Assembly: GCF_000146165.2 (NCBI RefSeq) | Contig: NC_004347.2 | Span: 1,550,001 to 1,614,000, forward strand | Length of the DNA stretch: 64,000 nt | Direction of reading: 5' to 3' | From: Shewanella oneidensis MR-1 | Lineage (GTDB): Bacteria; Pseudomonadota; Gammaproteobacteria; Enterobacterales; Shewanellaceae | Shown: positions 28,182 to 35,885 of the stretch, one piece after another | How positions within the stretch are numbered: position 1 is the stretch's first letter | How the letters are laid out: every line of letters starts with the position of its first letter | The notes under the pieces: generated by a model | The model's input: the letters and a program-made list of their open reading frames with translations, nothing else | Database searches by the model: none | What the model was told of the DNA's origin: nothing | Translations under genes and position numbers: made by a program

Positions 28182-29726
28182 TTAGTGTGCTGCTTGCTGC
28201 GCTCTTTGCAGCGTCAGTAACCACTTACCATAGAAATAAATACCCACCGCTGAAATGGTACCAATCGCCGCAATAATATACCAAGCCATACCGATATTAT
28301 GGCTGTTGTACAGGAGTTGAGTGAGGTCATGGGCATTTTCGCCAGTAAAGCTCACTAGAGTGGTAAAAGCTTCCCCCTGCGGAATGGCGCTTACATCTGT
28401 AGGGCTCATGCCGCGCTCAAGTAATAAGTCGCGTGAAAACAGCTCTTTTGATGCGTAAATTTCATAGAGCTTAGGGCCAAAATAGCCTTCTAGGCCCCAA
28501 CCAATCCCTTGAGGAAGCATTACAAAGCCAAGGTACATGGCTTTTTTACCTTCGGGGGCAATGTTGCCCATAAACTCGTTTTTCTTCGGGCTAATCATCA
28601 TCTCGCCAATAGAGAACATGGCAATGGCGAACACAATAAACCAAGCAGCATGGAAGGCGCCGATAAACACAAAGGCTAAAATACTAAGTAAGCAGCCAAT
28701 TAACATGACGGTAGTAATACGATATTTGGCGGTCAGAGCGGCAACTAAAAAGCAGCTGGTCATAATTAGGCCGGCGTTGAGGTTAAGCATGCCTTCGGGC
28801 ATGACCTTAGTACCTTCATTATTTAACCCGAGCCAGAATTGTAAAATACCGTTGCTAGTGCCTTCGCTACCAAACAGGCTGGTGACAATCACACTGGTGT
28901 CGACCCATTCAGAAATATGGATGGGCAACACATCAAACAGGGAATTGAACAAAAACCAAAAGCCTGAAAACACCAGCATGTAATAAATCACAATCGGCTT
29001 TTTCAGCTCATGCCAAGCATCGCGCCACAGGGTTTCTTGCTTTATGTCACCGGATTTAATTTGTTGATTACGGGCGAGGCGTTCGGCTTTACCCGGTTCG
29101 GTATAGGTTAATAAAAACAGGAAGTTTAGCGAGATAATCGCGGCGCAAGCATAAAACACATTATCCCAAGAAAGCTGGCGCATATGCACGGCAACCAATG
29201 GGCCCAAAAAGCCACCGATATTCACCACTTGGTAAAAAATCCCCCAGGCCATCGAGGTGTTATTGCGGTTGGTGGAGAGCACTAAAGTGCCTTGGATGCC
29301 GGGTTTAAATATCCCAGTACCGATGGCGAGTAGTAATGAACCCGATAAAAAGCCCCAAAAGGTGGGGAAAAATGCCATGGTCAAATAGCCCATGATTTTA
29401 ATGATGGTGGAGCCAAAAATGGTTTCCTTATAGCCGACCCTATCGGATATCCCACCGGTAAAAACGGGCACAAAGGTCTGCATAATGGCCCAAAGAGAAA
29501 TAATGATGCCATAGTCACTCAGACTAATACCCAAACCACCCGCCGATTCAGGCGCTTTTGCGTATAGGCCCGCACTGGCTTTAACGCCGTAATAAGCAAT
29601 CCGTTCGACCAGCTCCATGCCGCCCACTAACCAAAAAATATAACTTAGGCTAGTGATGGAGGCCCACATGCCTAACTGCTTGACTTCGCGCAGATCATTC
29701 TCTGCATTTGGACTATTGTGACTCAT
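28182..29726 (-). CDS. POT/PTR-family proton-coupled transporter
   Basis: A 514-residue major-facilitator protein with about 12-14 membrane helices, predicted to import peptides or related solutes with protons. The POT proton-coupling motif ExxERFxYYG appears as ELVERIAYYG, with Phe replaced by Ile, and the second signature as GTGIFKPGIQGTLV (usually GTGGIKP). These differences place it in a divergent subgroup, so peptide transport should not be assumed. The ATG follows a purine-rich AAGGAAAGGAC. It is a single gene, convergent with the DUF3087-like gene. Confidence 0.8.
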   Translation of the reverse strand: MSHNSPNAENDLREVKQLGMWASITSLSYIFWLVGGMELVERIAYYGVKASAGLYAKAPESAGGLGISLSDYGIIISLWAIMQTFVPVFTGGISDRVGYKETIFGSTIIKIMGYLTMAFFPTFWGFLSGSLLLAIGTGIFKPGIQGTLVLSTNRNNTSMAWGIFYQVVNIGGFLGPLVAVHMRQLSWDNVFYACAAIISLNFLFLLTYTEPGKAERLARNQQIKSGDIKQETLWRDAWHELKKPIVIYYMLVFSGFWFLFNSLFDVLPIHISEWVDTSVIVTSLFGSEGTSNGILQFWLGLNNEGTKVMPEGMLNLNAGLIMTSCFLVAALTAKYRITTVMLIGCLLSILAFVFIGAFHAAWFIVFAIAMFSIGEMMISPKKNEFMGNIAPEGKKAMYLGFVMLPQGIGWGLEGYFGPKLYEIYASKELFSRDLLLERGMSPTDVSAIPQGEAFTTLVSFTGENAHDLTQLLYNSHNIGMAWYIIAAIGTISAVGIYFYGKWLLTLQRAQQAAH

Positions 29727-30020
29727 GTCCTTTCCTTTATTATTGTTATTGAATTTAATTGTACTAATTGATTATTAATTAGATAGTTAACTCAATTGTA
29801 TAGGCAAATAATACCACGATAACTAACCGCTATGGGGTCATTTAAGCCTACACTTTACCTAATTAAGGGTTAAATACCAAAAAGTAGTTAAAAATGATTA
29901 GTTTTGCCACAGCTGTTATTTAGTGGTTGCTAAATTGTCGCGGCGGATTGGTAAAAGTGTATTGTCAGTAAGATATTGTGCAGATTCGTTTTTGTGACAA
30001 CGCAATCGTGCTAATCGGGT
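29727..30020. other. AT-rich divergent intergenic region
   Basis: Between the POT and MATE genes. It contains TAATTAGATAGTTAACTCAA-type AT-rich sequence that could hold operators, but nothing specific is supported. Confidence 0.35.
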
Positions 30021-30049
30021 TTGGTATTAAGGTAAAATTTAGGTACAAT
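30021..30049 (+). promoter_or_regulatory. sigma-70-type promoter for the MATE gene
   Basis: TTGGTA, a 17-base spacer, then TACAAT. It lies 97 bp before the MATE start. Confidence 0.55.
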
Positions 30050-30145
30050 CCTCTGCCGCATTTTTGTTCATCCCTTATTGATTTGTGTAAATATCATCAG
30101 AACAAAGCCTGTGCGCCCTGCCTTTCTTTTTTGTGAGACTTGGTT

Positions 30146-31492
30146 ATGACTGCAATTTCCCATAGCGCAACGGATCAACGCCTGCTGCAAGAGCCGATCG
30201 CTAAGCTTTTCTGGCGCTATACCATACCGACAATCGCCTCCATGCTGGTGACAGGGGTGTATGTCACAATCGATGGGATCTTCGTGGGTCACTATCTGGG
30301 TGAAACGGGGCTTGCGGGCATGATGTTAGCCTATCCCGTCGGCGCGATTTTATATGCCATCGGCGCCATGATTGGCATGGGCAGCGCGGCCTTAGTCTCA
30401 ATCAACCTTGGGCAAGGCAATGTTGCCAAGGCACGTAAATTACTCGGTAATGCCTTTAGTTTATGTTTATTAGCGGGGGCATTTTTTGCTTTAGTGGGTG
30501 GGGTCTTCTCTCGGGATATTTTAATTGCCCTTGGCGCTGAAGGAGAGATTCTCGAAAACGCCAACGAATACTTATTCTGGTATTTTGCGCTATGCCATTT
30601 CCCCATCATTTCAATGGCATTTACCACCTTGTTGCGTAATGACGGTCGCCCGTCCATGGTCACCTTCGTACTGATCTTAGGCGGTGTGCTTAACACCTTT
30701 TTAGATTGGCTGTTTATTGTGGTGTTTCCCTTTGGATTAGCGGGCGCGGCGATTGCGACCATGCTGTCACAGGCGGTCACCGGACTGCTATGTTTGCAGC
30801 ATTTTTTTGGCGCGCGTACTCAGCTCAAAATCAACCTCGAGCAGATGAAGCTTAAGCTTGATAACTGCATCAATATCGCCCGTGTTGGATTACCAAGCTT
30901 CTTGATGAACTTGTATCTGTCGATTGTGTTAACCTTGCACAACACGGCTTTTTTGTGGGTTGGCGGTCCATTGCACGTGGCGGCATACGGGGTGGTTAGT
31001 TATACCGAAGCGTTTTTCTATTTGATTTTTGAAGGTATTGCCCTCGGCACCCAACCCATTTATAGCTTTAATGCAGGAGCAGGGCGGTTTGATCGGGTAA
31101 AGCAAGCACGTAATATTGCCTTTAGCATGACCCTACTCACCGCCGCGCTTGGCTTAGTGTTAATTTACTCGCGCCCTGAGTGGTTGGTGTATTTGTTCGC
31201 TGGCGATAATCCAAGTCTTACGCCGGTTGCGATTGAAGGGATGCGTTGGTATTTTTGGGGCTTGCCGATGGAAGGCTTGATCTTAGTTGGCGCGAGTTTC
31301 TTCCAAGCGATTAATTGTTCAAAACAGGCATCGATTTTAACTGGCGCAAAACTCATACTGATTGCTGCAATTATCTATTGTTTTGCTTGGGCTTTTGGCG
31401 TGATTGGCGTTTGGGTGTCGCTCGCGACCTGTAGCACTATGCTGGTGATTTGGATGTTTATCGCCATGCAGCGGCTTAAGGTTAACGCCTAA
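30146..31492 (+). CDS. MATE-family multidrug/toxin efflux transporter
   Basis: A 448-residue inner-membrane antiporter with 12 predicted helices in two homologous MatE halves: the first begins IAKLFWRYTIPTIASMLVTG and the second near NIARVGLPSFLMNLYLSIVL. IDGIFVGHYLGETGLAG and the internal GxxTxPxx-like segments are usual for the DinF/NorM-like group. ATG 30146 is chosen over GTG 30140, with GTGAG upstream. Substrate unknown; many MATE proteins export cationic drugs with H+ or Na+. Monocistronic. Confidence 0.88.
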   Translation: MTAISHSATDQRLLQEPIAKLFWRYTIPTIASMLVTGVYVTIDGIFVGHYLGETGLAGMMLAYPVGAILYAIGAMIGMGSAALVSINLGQGNVAKARKLLGNAFSLCLLAGAFFALVGGVFSRDILIALGAEGEILENANEYLFWYFALCHFPIISMAFTTLLRNDGRPSMVTFVLILGGVLNTFLDWLFIVVFPFGLAGAAIATMLSQAVTGLLCLQHFFGARTQLKINLEQMKLKLDNCINIARVGLPSFLMNLYLSIVLTLHNTAFLWVGGPLHVAAYGVVSYTEAFFYLIFEGIALGTQPIYSFNAGAGRFDRVKQARNIAFSMTLLTAALGLVLIYSRPEWLVYLFAGDNPSLTPVAIEGMRWYFWGLPMEGLILVGASFFQAINCSKQASILTGAKLILIAAIIYCFAWAFGVIGVWVSLATCSTMLVIWMFIAMQRLKVNA

Positions 31493-31711
31493 CGATATCT
31501 TTATGAGCGAAACCGAGTTAGTACTAGCGTGTCGGCATGCGCTCTGATACATTTCGCTGGTTTAATCCCAGCTTAAAATTAGCTCAGTTTTTAGCGTGTG
31601 TTTTATCGATAAAATACCGCTAGCGACTGACGGTAAAAGCCGGTGGATAGGGTAAAATTCTGGGCCGTTCTTTGAGCTCTTCGTATGTTATTTATGTTTT
31701 ATGAGGCTTTT

Positions 31712-33223
31712 ATGCGCACCGCTGCAGTCATCTCAATGCTGTTGTTTGGCGTGTTAACCAGTGTTAATGCCAGCGCCAAAGATAATGAGTTAGTGTTTGC
31801 TAGCGATTTTGAGGGTAACCGCTTATCCCAACCTTGGTCTTGGATCATGGGTTGCCAATTTGATGGGGCAGAGCCCCACAGTGGCGAGAGCGCGTTGCTA
31901 TGTGCCGAAGGCAATAGCAGTATTGTCAGTAAATACCCCGTGTCCGAAGCGGGGCTGTTGGAGTTTTGGGTGAAAACTCAAAATATCCAAACTCAATACC
32001 GGATTAATGTACTCACATCGCCCGTATTAAAACTGGATGCTCAGTGGCAGAATGTGGCGCTTATCGATGTTACTCCTGGCACAAATGAATATTTGGCCCA
32101 CAGGGTATCGATTGACGATCCGAGCCGCCAATATATTCGCCTCGATATCGAAGCCATTAATGGCCCTATCAGTTTGGATGACTTAACCCTAGATAAAATT
32201 CGCTTGGATATTGCCCTGCAAAAAAACGAGCAAAAAATCATTGGCGGCATTTTAGATAAGCTTAAAGAAGACAAAAACTACGAGGTTCAGGCTGAATCTT
32301 TTAGAACCCTAGGCAAAAACTACGCCGCCCAGCTCGAAAGCCAAAGACAGTACCTTGAGTATTCTAATGCGATTTATTCCAGTATCACCTTTGTATTGGC
32401 GACCTCTGAGCGCAACAAGATGTCTAACCCTTTGGGTTATAACACCTTTCGGTCGGTATTAACTGATGCTAAGCGGATTGCGTCGCCCATTCAGCAGGCG
32501 CGTTTAGGCTCTATGGTCAAACCCTTTGGTGATTTAGCCACAGCGACCCTAAATGTGGTGAGTGCTGGTGCCTATTCAGCCTTTGCTGAACCCTTTAAAT
32601 CCTTCCTTGCTGCCACCTTTGACCGCTCAAACTACGACAACAGCGATTTAAGTCGCAGTGATAAAAAGTTTGCCGAGGAAAACGGCCTTAAGATTTACCA
32701 GCAGGCCGAACGCTTTATGGCCGAAATCGAGAAAGAGCTGCAACAAGTAACGGCTCTCGATAATGATTTAGTCAGTATGCAGAAGAACTTAGACAATTTC
32801 CGTAAGGATTTGGACAAGCATCTGCGCAGCTACCTGCAACATGCCAGCATTGCCCGCACACCCGAAAATTACAGCAAGGTGATGAGCAAAGATGAGCAGA
32901 CACGCTCGGAAATAATGGCCGATGTGAATACCAATATCAGCGCCAAAGCAGAAGCCTTACTTGCCTCTAATAGTAATGCTGAGCTGGTGCAATACATGAT
33001 TAAAACGACTGAAAAAATGGATGAGTTTCAGGAGTTTAAAGAGCGTTTTAATCAAATCACCTCAGCGATGTTAACCTTTTACGACCGCTTTGAACGCTCG
33101 ATTGCCGCCGAGCAAAATCCCTTTACCGACCCAAGTGATAGGGCGGTATGGGAGCAACATGCTCAAAGTGCACGCAATTATATTCGTCAATCGAAGGAAG
33201 CCTTTACTAAAGCCTTTATGTAG
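31712..33223 (+). CDS. exported protein of unknown function, 503 aa
   Basis: I do not recognise the family. A signal peptide (MRTAAVISMLLFGVLTSVNASA, cut before KDNE) precedes an N-terminal region of ~25-160 with beta-rich, jelly-roll-like character (FASDFEGNRLSQPWSW, GLLEFWVKTQ, ISLDDLTLDKI), which recalls carbohydrate-binding or family-specific lectin folds. From ~170 to the end it is almost all helix, with long heptad-like stretches (EIEKELQQVTALDNDLVSMQ, NLDNFRKDLDKHLRSYL) suggesting coiled coils. GAGG is 5 bases before the ATG. A strong terminator follows. The gene borders the cassette island but its base composition looks native. Confidence 0.7.
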   Translation: MRTAAVISMLLFGVLTSVNASAKDNELVFASDFEGNRLSQPWSWIMGCQFDGAEPHSGESALLCAEGNSSIVSKYPVSEAGLLEFWVKTQNIQTQYRINVLTSPVLKLDAQWQNVALIDVTPGTNEYLAHRVSIDDPSRQYIRLDIEAINGPISLDDLTLDKIRLDIALQKNEQKIIGGILDKLKEDKNYEVQAESFRTLGKNYAAQLESQRQYLEYSNAIYSSITFVLATSERNKMSNPLGYNTFRSVLTDAKRIASPIQQARLGSMVKPFGDLATATLNVVSAGAYSAFAEPFKSFLAATFDRSNYDNSDLSRSDKKFAEENGLKIYQQAERFMAEIEKELQQVTALDNDLVSMQKNLDNFRKDLDKHLRSYLQHASIARTPENYSKVMSKDEQTRSEIMADVNTNISAKAEALLASNSNAELVQYMIKTTEKMDEFQEFKERFNQITSAMLTFYDRFERSIAAEQNPFTDPSDRAVWEQHAQSARNYIRQSKEAFTKAFM

Positions 33224-33262
33224 CGACTTGTTATAGAAAGGTTTACTGGGCTTGTTCATCAC

Positions 33263-33296
33263 AATGGCAGCGAAGTTTTTTCGCTGCCATTTTTAA
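33263..33296 (+). terminator. terminator of the exported-protein gene
   Basis: ATGGCAGCGAA and TTCGCTGCCAT flank a short T-rich loop, with TTTTTAAT following. It marks the left limit of core sequence before the cassette island. Confidence 0.88.
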
Positions 33297-33334
33297 TATG
33301 CGCAATATTACCAAAGCGATCGTTTAATAAGCCA

Positions 33335-33392
33335 TTTTAATCTGAGCGTGTTGTAGGCAAACCGAAAGTACATTATGTTGTTGATTTAGAAT
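33335..33392 (+). repeat. 58-bp imperfect direct repeat, copy A
   Basis: It aligns without gaps to 35828-35885 with roughly 46 of 58 identical bases; the 3' two thirds are best conserved (CATTATGTTGTTGAT shared exactly). It lies just upstream of the first cassette gene. The origin is unknown. Confidence 0.75.
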
Positions 33393-33431
33393 AGCGAGTT
33401 GTTTGGTTTTATTAGTGATGGAGTCGTTGAC

Positions 33432-33797
33432 ATGGAGTTTCAGGCAATCCCAATTATGCGGATTTTTGATGAAGACAAAGCCAAAGAGTTTTATCTTGGC
33501 TTTCTTGGCATGGAGTTAGATTGGGAACATCGTTTTGAAGAGGGTTACCCCATTTATATGCAAGTTTCGCTTGGCGATTTTGTTTTACACCTAAGTGAAC
33601 ATTCCGGTGACTGCACGCCTGGCAGTAAGGTTTTTGTTAATGTCAGCAACCTAGATAAGCTTTTTACACAAATTACTGCAATACCATACAAATATAATAA
33701 GCCAAGCATTGAAGAGGCAACTTGGGGAGCAAGGTGTTTCACTGTGACAGATCCATTTTCAAACAAGATATTGTTTAATGAATCATCAGAGACATAA
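33432..33797 (+). CDS. VOC-family (glyoxalase/bleomycin-resistance fold) protein, cassette gene
   Basis: A 121-residue single vicinal-oxygen-chelate domain: AIPIMRIFDEDKAKEFYLGF begins the first beta-alpha-beta unit, FEEGYPIYMQVSLGDFVLHLSEH holds a His/Glu-rich strand, and FTVTDPFSNKILFNE is the typical VOC C-terminal strand with a likely Glu ligand. This is the type of protein often annotated as bleomycin-resistance-like and often found in integron cassettes; actual resistance is not shown. ATG 33432 has GGAG 8 bases upstream. An attC-like site begins at its stop codon, which makes it the first recognisable cassette gene. Confidence 0.82.
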   Translation: MEFQAIPIMRIFDEDKAKEFYLGFLGMELDWEHRFEEGYPIYMQVSLGDFVLHLSEHSGDCTPGSKVFVNVSNLDKLFTQITAIPYKYNKPSIEEATWGARCFTVTDPFSNKILFNESSET

Positions 33798-33882
33798 CAA
33801 AAATATGTTATTTCCAGCAAACAGTGCTGGCTGTGACGTCAAACCGCCGCGTAACTTTTCGCGTTCAATCTGGGCGTTAATG
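33792..33882 (+). other. attC-like site 1 (degenerate)
   Basis: A right core GTTAATG (33876-33882) directly precedes the next gene, and the left core ACATAAC overlaps the stop of the VOC gene. The inner arms pair less well than in the other sites, and the left part also forms its own hairpin (ATAACA with TGTTAT). This is the weakest attC of the six. Confidence 0.5.
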
Positions 33883-33884
33883 AT

Positions 33885-34394
33885 ATGAATATCGAACGCA
33901 CATTTTTCTATTACGAAAAAATTAGAAAACAACAAGCTAAAATGATCGCATTTAATATGCTATTTTTGCCCGTTATCCTCTGGCTTATTTTGATATTGAT
34001 TCCAAAAAATAATCCTTTTTATAACCAATTTTTGTTTTACGTAAAATATATTGCTGTGACTTCTGAGCTTGTAATGTTGTCGCTAGCAGCATGGTTGCTT
34101 ACTCATCCTGCGAAATTTTATATCAAGCTTACAAACTCCGAGTTCAGCTCATTTCATCCGACTTTTAAAGAGTGCACGTTCAGCGTAAATCCACAAGACA
34201 TTATTGAAATTAAGCAAAGCACAGATATAGGTGCAGACGCTAGCCTCATTTCTGTGAAAATTAATAATGGTTCATCAGTTTTATTGAGTCCTAACTATCC
34301 ATATAAGCGAAGTGAACTATACGATGCATTGCGATTAGTTAATCCAAATATAAAAACGCCCAAGAACACTTGGTTGTTCCCATATAAAAAGTAA
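33885..34394 (+). CDS. small membrane protein with C-terminal beta domain, cassette gene
   Basis: A 169-residue protein of unknown function. Two membrane helices (MIAFNMLFLPVILWLILILI at ~20-39 and YIAVTSELVMLSLAAWLL at ~54-71) are followed by a short cytoplasmic domain of alternating strands (KFYIKLTNSEF, CTFSVNPQDIIEIKQ, ASLISVKINNGSSVLL) and a final helix, resembling a PH-like/bPH fold. The ATG is 3 bp after the attC core with no clear ribosome site, as is common in cassettes. It is more AT-rich than core genes. The architecture is the same as that of the IS3-split cassette gene at 38693-40401. Confidence 0.65.
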   Translation: MNIERTFFYYEKIRKQQAKMIAFNMLFLPVILWLILILIPKNNPFYNQFLFYVKYIAVTSELVMLSLAAWLLTHPAKFYIKLTNSEFSSFHPTFKECTFSVNPQDIIEIKQSTDIGADASLISVKINNGSSVLLSPNYPYKRSELYDALRLVNPNIKTPKNTWLFPYKK

Positions 34395-34509
34395 AAAATC
34401 AATTTTTGACAGGCTTATCTTAAAAATGGGATGTCATGTCCTGCAACTCACTGTAATCCTGCTTATCTAAACCAATCACTGCCCATTTGTTCTATTGGGT
34501 GGATTAGCA

Positions 34510-35760
34510 CGTCTTAAATACACCATTTTTAAGGCAAAACTGGATAAGGCAAAACTGGACATATATGGACGTTCCCGGTGAGTCAAGACAATACTCTGCT
34601 CACCGAAAAGGCAAAACTGGACACCCATCTTTAATAGCGCTGCGGTTAACCTCCGACTATGCTTTGGTTAAGCATTAAACAAGGAGGTTTGTATGCCGCG
34701 CCCTCGCAGAACCCAGATAAGTCTTGAAGACACGCCTTATTACCATTGTTGTAGCCGCGTTGTTCGCCGTGCATTTTTATGTGGCGATGATGCCTATTCT
34801 GGTAAAAACTATGACCATCGTCGTGGTTGGGTAGAATCGCTACTGTTTGAACTTGAAGCGGTTTTTGCTATTGATGTGGCAGCGTTTGCGGTGATGTCGA
34901 ATCATCTGCATCTGGTGCTGCGAGTCGATATCGACAGTGCCAATCGTTGGACTGACCGCGAAGTACTTGAGCAGTGGCATAAGTTGTTTAAAGGCGATGA
35001 ATTAACGCAAAAATTCGCCAAAGGTGAGTTAGTTGAAGCCTATGAGGTCAGCAGATTAAAGCATTCCATCGCTCTTTATCGCAGTCGTTTGTGTGATATT
35101 TCATGGTTTATGCGCTGTTTGAATGAACCTATCGCAAGGCAAGCAAATCAAGAAGATAACTGCACAGGTCGCTTCTGGGAGGGGCGGTTCAAATCCCAAG
35201 CCCTACTCGATGACGCCGCTGTATTAGCTTGTATGACTTACGTCGATTTGAATCCCATTAGAGCGCAACTCGCTGATACACCAAAACAATCCGACCATAC
35301 CAGCATTCAGCTACGTATTCGGGCCGCATTAAAAGGCGAGCAGCCGAGCAATCTACTGCCTTTTATTGGTAACGAGTGCGACAACCAACCCAATGGCATT
35401 GCGTGTGCCTTAACGGATTACCTTCAATTAGTGGATGATACTGGCCGAATTATTCGCAACGATAAACGTGGATACATCAGTGAAAATAGCGCCAAAATAC
35501 TGACAAGATTAAATATCCCCCATGACAATTGGCTCAAGCTGACCACCGAGTTTGGCAAGCTATTTCATGGTCCGGTGGGTACACTGCAAGAACTCACTGA
35601 TTACTGCGAGCATCTAGAAAAGCGACGACGGCACTTTGCGTCAAGCTGCCAGCACTTGCGCTGCAACTGACAACGACTTATATAACTTCGAAAATAACCC
35701 TTGCTGAGTATCTCCTAAGAACTGGGATGATTTACCTCGTCTGAAATACACCATTTTTTA
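34510..35760 (+). mobile_element. TnpA-REP type unit bounded by 23-bp direct repeats
   Basis: CGTCTTAAATACACCATTTTT (34510) recurs as CGTCTGAAATACACCATTTTT (35738) on either side of the Y1-type transposase gene. Between the left repeat and the gene are three copies of GGCAAAACTGGA (34533, 34548, 34610) and a hairpin (CGGTGAG 34576 with CTCACCG 34599). These may be the cis sequences recognised by the enzyme. The element limits are inferred. Confidence 0.5.
34693..35670 (+). CDS. REP-associated tyrosine transposase-like protein (Y1, HUH)
   Basis: A single-strand HUH nuclease/transposase of the IS200/IS605-related TnpA-REP group, 325 residues, longer than IS200 TnpA because of a C-terminal extension. 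The HUH motif is HLHLVLR (His71, His73), and MTYVDLNPIRAQ carries the probable catalytic Tyr183; GRFWEGRFKSQALLDD is the usual preceding block. A perfect AAGGAGG lies 8 bases before the ATG. These proteins act on palindromic repeats rather than forming classical ISs; here a hairpin and triplicated 12-mers lie directly upstream. It appears intact. Confidence 0.85.
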   Translation: MPRPRRTQISLEDTPYYHCCSRVVRRAFLCGDDAYSGKNYDHRRGWVESLLFELEAVFAIDVAAFAVMSNHLHLVLRVDIDSANRWTDREVLEQWHKLFKGDELTQKFAKGELVEAYEVSRLKHSIALYRSRLCDISWFMRCLNEPIARQANQEDNCTGRFWEGRFKSQALLDDAAVLACMTYVDLNPIRAQLADTPKQSDHTSIQLRIRAALKGEQPSNLLPFIGNECDNQPNGIACALTDYLQLVDDTGRIIRNDKRGYISENSAKILTRLNIPHDNWLKLTTEFGKLFHGPVGTLQELTDYCEHLEKRRRHFASSCQHLRCN

Positions 35761-35827
35761 ATGAATTAGTGCTATTTTTTGCCTCAGAAGCTGCCCCTAC
35801 GGCTTTTGATGACTCTCATTTAAGCAA

Positions 35828-35885
35828 TTTTAACTCGTACAAGTTGTAGACAAATCGAAAGTGCATTATGTTGTTGATCTAAAAT
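35828..35885 (+). repeat. 58-bp imperfect direct repeat, copy B
   Basis: Partner of 33335-33392. It ends immediately before the IS91-family element. The two copies enclose the VOC gene, the membrane-protein cassette and the TnpA-REP unit. Confidence 0.75.

Noticed and set aside
33240..33431. A left-hand attC or attI boundary for the first cassette
   Set aside because: Several GTT-containing strings were checked (for example GTTGACA at 33426), but none fits GTTRRRY with complementary arms.
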